Shown here: piece after piece, positions 1 to 7,742 of the stretch
Numbering within the stretch: position 1 is the stretch's first letter
Layout of the letters: each line of letters opens with the position of its first letter
DNA from: Streptomyces albus subsp. albus
Lineage (GTDB): Bacteria; Actinomycetota; Actinomycetes; Streptomycetales; Streptomycetaceae
DNA: 41,216 nucleotides
Reading direction: 5' to 3'
Assembly (NCBI RefSeq): GCF_000725885.1
Contig: NZ_JODR01000039.1
Coordinates: forward strand, 1-41,216
Made by a program: the position numbers and the translations under genes
The notes under the pieces: model-generated
What the model saw: the letters and a program-made list of their open reading frames with translations, nothing else
Databases searched by the model: none
Told to the model about the DNA's origin: nothing

Positions 1-321
1 TATGCCACGAGACGGCAGCCGCCTGATAGCCACACCCAGCACCCCTGGGCGACCCAACCCTACGAATGGCTCGATCAACCCGATCAAGAAGGTAGAGCCC
101 GCCTGACCGCGGCCTGCGAACGTGTGGAGGCCGCTGTGCACCGCCTCGCCGCGCCGGCGCCCTCCCCGGTGCCCGTTCCGGCGGCCGGCCCGGCCGGGGC
201 GTACGCGGGGGAGGGGGAGCCGCAGTCGCCGGGCGACCGCGCCCTGGCCCATCTGCACGCCCTGGAAGACGCCCTCCACCAGCTCGCCGCCCCGCTGCAC
301 AGCCCGCTGCGTTCGGTCTGA
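1..321 (+). CDS. C-terminal part of an unknown protein (starts before the window)
   Basis: An open frame runs from the first base to a TGA at 319-321, so the start lies outside the window. The visible 106 residues are Ala/Pro-rich with a helical C-terminus (ALAHLHALEDALHQLAAPLH). From about base 105 the third codon positions are almost all G or C, as expected for a streptomycete gene. The first 100 bases use atypical codons (AGA, CAA, GAT, GAA), so the reading frame there is less certain. The family is not recognised. The gene ends 107 bases before the lactonase gene. Confidence 0.45.
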   Translation, partial: YATRRQPPDSHTQHPWATQPYEWLDQPDQEGRARLTAACERVEAAVHRLAAPAPSPVPVPAAGPAGAYAGEGEPQSPGDRALAHLHALEDALHQLAAPLHSPLRSV

Positions 322-360
322 GGCGCCGCCCCCCGGCCGCTGGGCGACGCCACACGGACG

Positions 361-376
361 TCTGGTCCAGACCAGC
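361..376. promoter_or_regulatory. Probable DasR-responsive element (dre) upstream of the lactonase
   Basis: TCTGGTCCAGACCAGC matches the dre consensus ACTGGTCTAGACCAGT at 13 of 16 positions. Only the two outermost bases and one central base differ. DasR is the GntR-type regulator that represses GlcNAc/chitin genes in Streptomyces and is released by amino-sugar phosphates. The site ends 52 bases before the lactonase ATG, a suitable place for promoter control. Binding is inferred from the match only. Confidence 0.6.
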
Positions 377-428
377 GGGGGAGCTGTTACCGTCGTGCCC
401 GAATCCGAGCGGCGAAGGGCGCAGCGCG

Positions 429-1520
429 ATGACCAACGGCACCACCCCCCGGCGGGCGTACATCGGATCGTTCACCTCGGACGGCGGCCGTGGCATCACC
501 ACCGCTGCCGTCGACCCGGCCACCGGGGCGCTCATGCCCCTCCACAACACGGACGACACCGTCGCGGACCCCTCCTTCCTTGCCCTGGCGCCGCAGGGCG
601 GGGTCCTCTACTGCGTCAGCGAGACCGACCAGGGCGGCGCCGCGGCGTTCACCCTCGGCCCTGCGGCGGACCCGGCCCTCCTGGGCGACCGCGTGGCGGT
701 GGAGGGGGCGGCACCCACCCATCTGACGGTGGCCGCGGGGCACCTGTACACCGCGAACTACGGCTCCGGCAGCGTCACCCGGCTGCCGCTCCGCGCGGAC
801 GGCGGCCTGGAGGCCCGCCCCCTCACCCACCAGCACCACGGGCAGGGCCCGGTCACCGACCGCCAGGAGGGCCCGCACGCGCACGCCGTCGTCCCCGATC
901 CGACCGGACGGTGGCTCCTGTGCACCGACCTGGGCACCGACTCCGTGTGGAGCTACGACCTGCGTGACGGTGCGGCGGGACTGCACCCGCACCGGGAGGT
1001 CCGGCTCCGTGCCGGGACCGGGCCGCGCCATCTGGCCTTCGCCGCCGCGCCGGCGGCCGGCCCGGACGGCCACCAGGAGCCGGACGGCGTCGGGCGCGTG
1101 TACATCATCAACGAGTTGGACCCCACCCTCACGACCTGCCGCTGGCATCCCGCGACGGGAGAGCTGGAGCCGCTGGGCGAGACGGGCGTACTCCCGGCGG
1201 GCGCACGGACGGCCGGCACCTACCCCTCCGCACTGGTCCTCTCGGCCGACGGCCGTCGCGCCTGGGTGGCCAACCGGGGCGACGACAGCATCGCCGTGCT
1301 CGATCTGACCGCGCCGGAACTGCCGGAACTCCTCACCACGGTGCCCTGCGGCGGCCACTGGCCGCGCGACCTGGCGCTGGACCCGACAGGACGCAGGCTC
1401 TACGCGGCCAACGAACGGTCGGGCGACGTCACCTGGTTCGACGTCGATCCCGACACCGGGACGCCGCACCGCGCGGGCGCGCTTGCCGCACCCGCCGCCT
1501 CCTGCGTCGTCTTCGACTGA
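429..1520 (+). CDS. Lactonase family protein (6-phosphogluconolactonase-like seven-bladed propeller)
   Basis: The 363-residue protein has repeated propeller blades, such as YIGSFTSDGGRG near residue 11 and VANRGDDSIAVLDL, and the GPHAHAV segment at residues 148-154. These are typical of the Pgl/YkgB lactonase family. Members hydrolyse 6-phosphoglucono-delta-lactone or related sugar lactones in the cytoplasm; the exact substrate cannot be read from sequence. There is no signal peptide. The ATG at 429 gives the family's usual length, and a GAAGGGC stretch lies 13-19 bases upstream. A dre-like operator at 361-376 suggests DasR control, linking it to amino-sugar metabolism. It converges on the chelatase gene across a strong hairpin. 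Confidence 0.85.
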   Translation: MTNGTTPRRAYIGSFTSDGGRGITTAAVDPATGALMPLHNTDDTVADPSFLALAPQGGVLYCVSETDQGGAAAFTLGPAADPALLGDRVAVEGAAPTHLTVAAGHLYTANYGSGSVTRLPLRADGGLEARPLTHQHHGQGPVTDRQEGPHAHAVVPDPTGRWLLCTDLGTDSVWSYDLRDGAAGLHPHREVRLRAGTGPRHLAFAAAPAAGPDGHQEPDGVGRVYIINELDPTLTTCRWHPATGELEPLGETGVLPAGARTAGTYPSALVLSADGRRAWVANRGDDSIAVLDLTAPELPELLTTVPCGGHWPRDLALDPTGRRLYAANERSGDVTWFDVDPDTGTPHRAGALAAPAASCVVFD

Positions 1521-1598
1521 CCGGGATCCCGCTCTCCGCCCGGAGGTGTCGCTGCCGCCCGGGGAAGCTCGTAGGGGGAGCGGAAGCCCGGGGCCGGA

Positions 1599-1652
1599 CA
1601 GGCGGCGGGGCACGTACCGGAGAAACATCCGGACGTGCCCCGGCACCGCCTG
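1599..1652. terminator. Bidirectional hairpin between convergent genes
   Basis: A long stem pairs CAGGCGG, CGGGGCACGT and CCGG with their complements around the loop AGAAACAT, with two small interruptions. It lies between the stops of the lactonase (1520) and the chelatase (1666). There is no T tract, as is usual in Streptomyces. Confidence 0.75.
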
Positions 1653-1665
1653 TACGTGCGTGGCC

Positions 1666-2661
1666 TCAGCGCACCGGCATCCCCGCGCGTGCCGCCTCCG
1701 GCTGGGCGATCCCGGCCTTGGCGGCGTACGTGGAGGCCACCAGCTTGCCCAGCGCGGGGTAGGCGCCCAGCGGTTCCGCCGCGGGGCAGCCCGCCTCCTC
1801 GGCCGCGGCCTCCAGCAGGCCCTCGGCGATCTCCGGGCCGATCAGACACGGGGCGACCGCGAGCTGCTGCGAGCCCGCCTCACGCAGCTGTTCGGCGGTG
1901 CGGGCGATCGCGCCCTCGTTGTCCAGGGCCGCCGCCAGCACCGGGACCGCCAGCCGGGCGGCGAGCAGCATGCCGGTGATACCGGCCGCCTGCACCGCCT
2001 CCTCGCCGCCGACGGCGGCCAGGATGATGCCGTCGGCCGCCGTCGCGACGGTGAACAGCCGCGCCCGGTCGGCGCGTGCCAGCCCCGCCTCGGACAGCCG
2101 TACGTGCACTGCCTCGGCGAGCAGCGGGTGCGGGCCCAGCACATCGGTCAGCTCGGCGCCCGAGCCGCTGTTCAGCACCTCCTGGCGGATGCGCCGCAGA
2201 TGTGCGGCGTCCGGCCCCGCGAGCAGCGGGACGACCACGGCGGGCAGTCCGTCGTCGGCCTCGTCCAGCGCCGGGGCGGCCACCCCGCCGCCGTGCTCCT
2301 CGGTCGCCGCCCCGTCCGCTGCGGCGGCGGCCGTCTCGCGCGCCTCGCGCGCGTATCGCAGGCGCGTCGCCCGGTCGGCCACCGCCTGGCCGAGCGCGGT
2401 ACGGATGGTGGGGAACTCCTCGTCGTCACCCTCGGCGTAGCCGACGCGCGCGTCGAGACCGGGCAGCTCCGAGCGGGCGATGCTCAGCGTCTCTTCCGCC
2501 AGCGCGCGCGTGGCACCGGAAGGTGTGCCGGGGACGGCGAGTACCAGCGCCGGCGCGCCCTCGGGGGCGACGACGGGCTCCGGCCGCCGGTGCCGTCCGG
2601 GCCGGCGGGGACGTGGCATTCGTACGGGCAGGCCATTGTCCGGTCCTGTGGGGGAGCTCAT
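1666..2661 (-). CDS. Sirohydrochlorin chelatase / CbiX family protein
   Basis: The 331-residue protein resembles the streptomycete CbiX-type chelatases. An N-terminal segment (ALVLAVPGTPSGATRALAEE) and a duplicated second half (TDVLGPHPLLAEAVHVRLSEAG, then a C-terminal CbiX repeat) are visible. Such enzymes insert Fe2+ or Co2+ into sirohydrochlorin for siroheme or cobalamin synthesis in the cytoplasm. The ATG at 2661 fits homologues that begin MSSPTGP; the Shine-Dalgarno is weak. An Ala/Glu-rich linker of about 40 residues separates the halves. No sulfite-reductase or cysteine genes are adjacent, so its pathway role here (siroheme versus cobalamin) is open. Confidence 0.8.
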   Translation of the reverse strand: MSSPTGPDNGLPVRMPRPRRPGRHRRPEPVVAPEGAPALVLAVPGTPSGATRALAEETLSIARSELPGLDARVGYAEGDDEEFPTIRTALGQAVADRATRLRYAREARETAAAAADGAATEEHGGGVAAPALDEADDGLPAVVVPLLAGPDAAHLRRIRQEVLNSGSGAELTDVLGPHPLLAEAVHVRLSEAGLARADRARLFTVATAADGIILAAVGGEEAVQAAGITGMLLAARLAVPVLAAALDNEGAIARTAEQLREAGSQQLAVAPCLIGPEIAEGLLEAAAEEAGCPAAEPLGAYPALGKLVASTYAAKAGIAQPEAARAGMPVR

Positions 2662-2836
2662 GCGCCCGCATGCTAATGCCTTGATGAGCTTTGCTGTTCG
2701 GCCGGGTCGCAGGGATGGGTGTATGTCCCGATTCGCCCGACCCCAAGTGGGCTGATTATCTGTTTCTTTGGTTGTCCGGCGTTCATCCCCGGACGCGCAT
2801 CCGGCCGCCGGACGTGACCGACAGGGGCCTTCCTGC

Positions 2837-2870
2837 CCTGCCGCGCGCCCGGGGGCGGAAACCCGGCAGG
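2837..2870 (-). terminator. Hairpin downstream of the sugar-kinase gene
   Basis: Arms CCTGCCG (2837-2843) and CGGCAGG (2864-2870) enclose a 20-base loop, immediately past the kinase stop at 2879. It probably ends the ung-kinase transcript. There is no T tract. Confidence 0.45.
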
Positions 2871-2878
2871 TCAGGTTC

Positions 2879-3961
2879 CTACGTCTCCGAGACGGACAGC
2901 AGCGCCGGGTCACGGGGCAGCGAGAGCCCGCCTGCGGCAAGCCGGCCCGCGATCAGCAGCGCACCGTCCAGCGGACTGCCGGCCGCCTCGGTCACCACGA
3001 CACCGGGCCGCCGCTTCGCCAACTCCGCACGCAGCGGCCCGGTCAGCGGCTCCCCGAGGTTGAACAGCCCCCCGGTGAACGCGATCCGCACGTCCGCGTG
3101 CGGCGTGCCCTGTCCGGCGTCCCCGTCGGACCCGCTCCCCTCGGGGCACACGGCGACCGCGCTGGCCGCGATCTCCCGGGCCGCCGCACGGATGATCTGC
3201 GCGGCCACCGGATCCTGCCCGGCGCACCGGGCCACCCGGGGCGCGAACGAGGCGAGCACGGCGGGACGGTCGGTGCGCGGATACAGCTGGGCCGGGAGCC
3301 CGCTCAGCGGTGCCCCGAACATCTCCTCGGCGGCGGCCCGCAGCACCGGCGAACCACCGGAGCGTCCGTCGTGCGCGCGCAGCGCCGCCTCCAGTCCGGC
3401 CCGGCCGACCCAGGCACCGCTGCCGCAGTCGCCCAGCAGATGGCCCCAGCCGTCCGCGCGCCGCCACGTCATCAGGTCCGTACCCATGGCGATCATCCCG
3501 GTGCCGGCCGCGACGACGGCGCCGGGCCGTTCGCCGAGCGCCCCGGCGTAAGCGGTCACGGCGTCGGCCGCCAGTGCCAGCCGGCGCACACCGCATCCGG
3601 CGGCCAGTATCCCGGGCAGCTCGGCGCGCAGCCCGTCGCCGAGCGTGGCCATCCCGGCGGCGCCCACGCAGGCCGCCGCGATCCGCGCCCCGCCGCCGTG
3701 CCCGTCGTCTTCCTCGCCGTCCTGTCCACCGTGTGCGTCCGCCAGCAGCGTCCGTACGGCGGGCAGCAGCAGTTCGGCCATGTGCGCGGCGTCGATACCC
3801 GCGCTGCCGGTCCGCACCGGCTCCGGGCAGGTGACGGTGCCCGCCGGCACGGGCGGCGCCCCCGAGTCCGCATCCTGCCGCCCCAGTGCGACCCGCAGCC
3901 CCGACCCGCCCGAGTCGACGCCGAGCACCCACACCCGCGCGCGGGCCGGCTCCGCGCTCAC
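2879..3961 (-). CDS. BadF/BadG/BcrA/BcrD-type ATPase, probable N-acetylglucosamine kinase
   Basis: The 360-residue protein starts with a phosphate-1 type ATP-binding motif ([14 protein letters not shown]). It also contains [29 protein letters not shown] and IAFTGGLFN, the arrangement of BadF-family amino-sugar kinases that phosphorylate GlcNAc at O6 with ATP. The GTG at 3961 overlaps the ung stop in a GTGA tetramer, so the two are probably translationally coupled even though their functions are unrelated. A low-complexity Gly/Asp/His insert lies near residue 80. The natural substrate could be GlcNAc, GlcN or another sugar. It is the second BadF-type kinase in the window; the other is csnK. 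Confidence 0.8.
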   Translation of the reverse strand: MSAEPARARVWVLGVDSGGSGLRVALGRQDADSGAPPVPAGTVTCPEPVRTGSAGIDAAHMAELLLPAVRTLLADAHGGQDGEEDDGHGGGARIAAACVGAAGMATLGDGLRAELPGILAAGCGVRRLALAADAVTAYAGALGERPGAVVAAGTGMIAMGTDLMTWRRADGWGHLLGDCGSGAWVGRAGLEAALRAHDGRSGGSPVLRAAAEEMFGAPLSGLPAQLYPRTDRPAVLASFAPRVARCAGQDPVAAQIIRAAAREIAASAVAVCPEGSGSDGDAGQGTPHADVRIAFTGGLFNLGEPLTGPLRAELAKRRPGVVVTEAAGSPLDGALLIAGRLAAGGLSLPRDPALLSVSET

Positions 3962-4635
3962 GGCAGACGCCAGTCCACCGGCGCGGCCCCCTGCTGCTCC
4001 AGCAGTTGGTTGACGCGGCTGAAGGGGCGGGAGCCGAAGAACCCGCGGTCCGCCGACATGGGGGAGGGGTGCGGCGATTCGACGGAGGGCAGATTGCCCA
4101 GCAACGGACGCAGGTTGCGCGCGTCGCGGCCCCACAGCACCGACACCAGCGGGCGCCCCCTCGCCGCCAGTGCGCGGATCGCCTGCTCGGTGACCTCCTC
4201 CCAACCCTTGCCCCGGTGTGCGGCGGGCTTGCGCGGAGCAGTCGTCAGCGCCCTGTTGAGCAGCAGCACACCCTGCTTGGTCCAGGGCGTCAGATCGCCG
4301 TTCGAGGGCCGGGGCAGGCCGAGGTCGTTGTGCATCTCCCGGAAGATGTTCTCCAGGCTGCCCGGCAGCGGACGCACGTCGGGCGCCACCGAGAACGACA
4401 GGCCGACGGCGTGTCCCGGCGTGGGATACGGGTCCTGTCCGACGATGAGGACGCGCACCTCGTCGAAGGGCTGCTGGAACGCCCTCAGCACATTGGCGCC
4501 CGACGGGAGATAGGTTCTCCCCGCCGCGATCTCCGCACGGAGGAAGTCGCCCATCGCGGCGATCCGTCCGGCGACCGGCTCCAGCGCCTTCGCCCAGCCT
4601 GGTTCGACAATCTCGTTCAACGGTCGTGCAGCCAC
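3958..4635 (-). CDS. ung: Uracil-DNA glycosylase, family 1
   Basis: The 225-residue protein has the water-activating motif GQDPYP (66-71, catalytic Asp68) and the HPSPMS motif (189-194, His189), the two signatures of family 1 uracil-DNA glycosylases. It removes uracil from DNA to start base-excision repair. Length is normal for the family. The GTG start at 4635 follows a TAGAGT hexamer by eight bases, with no Shine-Dalgarno, so the mRNA may be nearly leaderless. The stop overlaps the GTG of the kinase gene. Streptomycetes often carry two ung paralogues, so this may be one of a pair. Confidence 0.93.
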   Translation of the reverse strand: MAARPLNEIVEPGWAKALEPVAGRIAAMGDFLRAEIAAGRTYLPSGANVLRAFQQPFDEVRVLIVGQDPYPTPGHAVGLSFSVAPDVRPLPGSLENIFREMHNDLGLPRPSNGDLTPWTKQGVLLLNRALTTAPRKPAAHRGKGWEEVTEQAIRALAARGRPLVSVLWGRDARNLRPLLGNLPSVESPHPSPMSADRGFFGSRPFSRVNQLLEQQGAAPVDWRLP

Positions 4636-4777
4636 GAGCCGTCACTCTACTGGCTCAGCCGCGCCCGCCTCTCCTCCCGTCCACTTCCCCTTGCGCCCCG
4701 GGCTCTTCGCGTTCCCGCGGTCCGGGACCGGGTTTCCGCACAGCGGGCCCTCGCCCTCCGGGGCGCCTGGCGGGGAC

Positions 4778-5876
4778 TCAGCCGATCACCGCCGCCCGTA
4801 CGCACAGTACGTCGGGCAGATGCCGGGCCACTTGCTGCCAGCTGTCGCCCTCGTCCGCGCTGGCGTACACCTCGCCGTTGCGGTTGCCGAAGTAAACGCC
4901 CGCCGGATCGGCGTCGTCGGTGCACAGGGCGTCCCGCAGAACCGGACCGTAGTGCGCCGCCTCGGGCAACCCTGCGGTCAGCGCCTCCCAGCTGTCGCCC
5001 GCGTCCTGCGTCCGGTACACCCGGCAGCGGTGTTCGGCGGGAACCCGGTCGGCGTCCGCGTTGAGCGGGAAGACATAGGCCACGCCGCCCCGCCGGGGAT
5101 GGGCCGCCACCGGGAAGCCGAAGTCCGAGGGAAGGACTTCCCCGATCGAGCGCCAGCCGGTGGCGCCGTCGTCGCTGCGGAAGACGCCCCAGTGGTTCTG
5201 GAGGTAGAGGCGGTCGGGGTCCGCGGCGTCCCGGGCGATCTTGTGGACGCACTGCCCGTACTCGGGGTAGCGCCGGCCCTCCGGCAGGAACACCGCGGAG
5301 ACCCCGCGGTTGCACGGTTCCCAGCCGGCGCCGCCGTCCGCGGTCCGGTAGGCGCCGCCGGCGGAGACGGCCACCGTCACCCGCCGGGAGTCCCGCGGGT
5401 CGACCAGGACGGTGTGCAGCCCCAGCCCGCCTCCGCCGGGCACCCAGTCCCGGCGTGTGGGGTGGTCCCACAGGGGGCGGACGAGTGCGAAGGACTCACC
5501 GCCGTCCTCGGAGCGGAACAGGCCGCCGGGCTCCGTACCGGCGTACACCACTCCCGGCTCGTCGTCACCACCCGGTTGCAACTGCCACACCCGCTCCAGT
5601 GACACCCCGGTGTCCTCGGGATAGCGCACGGGTGGCCGCGGCGGTTCCGTCCAGGAGGCGCCCAGATCGTCCGAGTGCAGGACGGAGGGGCCCCAGTGCG
5701 CGCTGTCCCCGGCCGCCAGCAGCCTGGGCGTTCCCGGCCCGCGCCGGTCCAGACAGACGGAGAGCACCGCTTGCGCGCCCAGGTGCGGGCCGGTGAACTC
5801 CCAGCCGCCACCACCCCCGCCGCCGGGCCAGGAACAGCCCCTTCCTCGTACCCACCGCGAGCAGTACTTCGGCCAT
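4778..5876 (-). pseudogene. BNR/WD40-like repeat protein (sialidase-fold), frameshifted near its start
   Basis: The family start MAEVLLAVGTRKGLFLARRR is encoded from ATG 5876. The rest of the protein (GGWEFTGPHLGAQAVLSV onward to residue 365 or so) is in another frame. Removing one C from the five-C run at 5814-5818 joins them as ARRRGGGGWEFTGPH, which restores a normal protein. Several Asp-box-like repeats (SEDGGESF, TADGGAGW, TQDAGDSW, SADEGDSW) mark blades of a beta-propeller. Members are annotated as exo-alpha-sialidase-like or glycosyl-hydrolase-like, without known substrate. No signal peptide is evident. The break is a true mutation or a sequencing error in a homopolymer. Confidence 0.8.
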
Positions 5877-6112
5877 GACGGCACCGCCTTCGAGACGTCG
5901 TTGTCCAAGGTGCGCATCAGTCTGCCTCCGCCCACTGACAATCCCTTAGGGCCCGCGGCGGCGCGTGCGTGCCGATGTGCGGTCCCGACGCCCGTACGGC
6001 GGCACGGGTGAGCCGTTCGGGCTGCCCGCCCTCCGTCGATCGGGGCGCCGTCAAGGTGCCCGCGCGTGCCGTCCCTCCCCGGGGGCGCAGCCGTTGACTA
6101 CGGTGCCGCGAC

Positions 6113-6748
6113 GTGTCGGACAGACCCTCATCCCCCCACTGCCCGCCCGCCCCCTCCCGCGCCCGGGGTGACCTCCCGCCGTGCGACCGGCCGGACCCGC
6201 CGGAGCCGCTGCTCCCCTGCTGGCAGCTCCAGGGCCACGGCAGCGGCGCCGGCCCCCACTCCGAAGGCGTCAACGCCCGTGCGCCCTGGTTCGCCGTCAC
6301 GCTGGACCTGCCCGACGGTGCCCGCGTCGATGTGCTCGCAGCCGTCGTGGACGGCCAGGTCCGGGTCGAGGAGATGCGCGCCGAGCCGCCGTTGACGGCG
6401 CAGGACGTGGCCGCGCTCGCGCCCTGGCTCGGCGACCCGCTGACCGACATCTGCCCCGAGGCAGTCCGCCCCCCGCTCACGGCGGCCACCGCGTGGGGCA
6501 CCGGCTCGTGCGTCCTGCCCGAGGCGCCGCCACCGGCGCCGGTGCGGGGCCGCGGACGCCCTCCCGGGCCGCGTGGCCGGGCTGCCCGGCACGTCGTGGC
6601 CGAGGCGTACACGGCGGCACGCGAGGACGGGGAGGACGCCGTGCTGGCCGTCATGCGGGTGACCGGGCACAGCCGGCGCAGGGCCCTGCGCGCCATCGCA
6701 CAGGCCCGCGACGCCGGTCTGCTGGCTCCACGGCACGCCCGCCGCTGA
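6113..6748 (+). CDS. DUF6214-like protein of unknown function
   Basis: The 211-residue protein has a Pro-rich N-terminus and a central domain (WFAVTLDLPDGARVDVLAAVVDG, then PPLTAQDVAALAPWL). Its basic C-terminal helical region (HVVAEAYTAAREDGEDAVLAVM, HSRRRALRAIAQARDAG) could bind nucleic acid. It resembles the streptomycete family I recall as DUF6214; this is from memory. The GTG at 6113 is one possible start and later ones are possible, since the first 35 residues look poorly conserved. It stops only 16 bases from the convergent DUF305 gene. Confidence 0.65.
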   Translation: MSDRPSSPHCPPAPSRARGDLPPCDRPDPPEPLLPCWQLQGHGSGAGPHSEGVNARAPWFAVTLDLPDGARVDVLAAVVDGQVRVEEMRAEPPLTAQDVAALAPWLGDPLTDICPEAVRPPLTAATAWGTGSCVLPEAPPPAPVRGRGRPPGPRGRAARHVVAEAYTAAREDGEDAVLAVMRVTGHSRRRALRAIAQARDAGLLAPRHARR

Positions 6749-6764
6749 GCGGCCGTGCACGCCC

Positions 6765-7547
6765 TCAGCGCAGCTTCCGCATCCTGGCGATCTCGGCGCG
6801 CTGCTGGGCCATGACGTCCGTCGCCATCTCCTCGATGCGCACGTCGTTGCCCTTCTCCAGGACCTGGACGGCCATGGTGACGGCCCCCTTGTGGTGGGTG
6901 GTCATCAGGGTGAGGAAGAGCTGGTCGAACGCCTTGCCCTCGGCCTTGCGCAACTGGGCCAGCTGCGCCTCGGTGGCCATACCGGGCATCGTGCCGTGGC
7001 CGTCGTGCTGCCCGCCGGTACTGTGCCCGCTTCCGTGCCCGGTTCCCTGACCGCCGTGTGCGTGGGCTCCGTGCCCGCTCCCGTGTCCCTCGTGGCTCCG
7101 TGTGCTCCCGTTGCCGCCGTCCTGCCGCCGGTGCTGTGCGAGCCAGCCGCGCATCGCCTTGATCTCCGGTCCCTGTCCGGCGCCGATACGGGAGGCGAGT
7201 TTGCGTACGGCGCTGCCGGCGGCCCGGTCGGGGGCCAGCCTCGTCATCACCAGAGCCTGCTGGTGGTGCTCGATCATCATGGTGGCGTACTCGACGTCGG
7301 CGGCGTTCGGTTCGGTGTCCTTGCCGGCCTTCTCCCGGGCCTTGCGGGGGGAGAGGGTCCGTGCCGCCTCGCCCGGTTTTCCGGGTGCCACGACGGGCGG
7401 CCCGTCCTTGGCTTCCCCGGACCGTGCTGCGGATGTCCCGCCGGTGCATCCGGCCAGTGCCGGCAGGGCGGTGAGCGCGGCGGCGAGGGCGAGGGCGGCC
7501 ACCGCCGCGGGAGAGCGGCGGGTACGGGCTCTGTGACGGTCTCTCAC
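6765..7547 (-). CDS. DUF305 lipoprotein with a histidine-rich linker
   Basis: The 260-residue protein has a signal peptide ending in lipobox LAGC (Cys34), so it is an exported lipoprotein. Two DUF305 halves carry paired histidines (MMIEHHQQAL at 90-99 and MTTHHKGAVTM at 215-225). Between them residues 152-184 hold nine histidines in a Gly-rich stretch, suggesting binding of copper or another metal; this is inference. DUF305 proteins are often linked to metal handling, but the biochemical role is unsettled. The GTG start at 7547 follows GGAGG by five bases; an overlapping ATG is out of frame. It is divergent from the LVIVD-repeat gene, a pairing I recall in other actinomycetes. Confidence 0.85.
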   Translation of the reverse strand: MRDRHRARTRRSPAAVAALALAAALTALPALAGCTGGTSAARSGEAKDGPPVVAPGKPGEAARTLSPRKAREKAGKDTEPNAADVEYATMMIEHHQQALVMTRLAPDRAAGSAVRKLASRIGAGQGPEIKAMRGWLAQHRRQDGGNGSTRSHEGHGSGHGAHAHGGQGTGHGSGHSTGGQHDGHGTMPGMATEAQLAQLRKAEGKAFDQLFLTLMTTHHKGAVTMAVQVLEKGNDVRIEEMATDVMAQQRAEIARMRKLR

Positions 7548-7658
7548 ATGGTCCTCCGGGGCGGACGGGGACAAGTGCACGAGCGGCGAAGCCTGGTACG
7601 AGAGTGAGGGGTGGCCGGGCGCGCGTAAAGACGGCCCGAGTCGTCTCATCGCCCTCTG

Positions 7659-7686
7659 TTGATATGTACATGCACGGCGGCATACT
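7659..7686 (+). promoter_or_regulatory. Promoter-like -35/-10 pair for the LVIVD gene
   Basis: TTGATA (7659-7664) and CATACT (7681-7686) are spaced by 16 bases, close to the consensus for the housekeeping sigma factor, in the intergenic region between the divergent DUF305 and LVIVD genes. The start codon at 7743 lies 57 bases downstream. Confidence 0.5.
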
Positions 7687-7742
7687 GCCCCCGTCCGTCA
7701 CCGCCCCACACACCAGGGCGGGCGGCGCCAAGGGAGGTAGCA

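Noticed and set aside
2768..4513. Plus-strand open frame of about 580 codons across the kinase and ung genes
   Set aside because: Ung motifs and kinase motifs on the minus strand explain the DNA; the plus frame is low complexity.
7021..7100. Short direct repeats that might be read as a CRISPR or minisatellite
   Set aside because: They are codons of the Gly/His linker in the DUF305 lipoprotein, with no regular spacer length.
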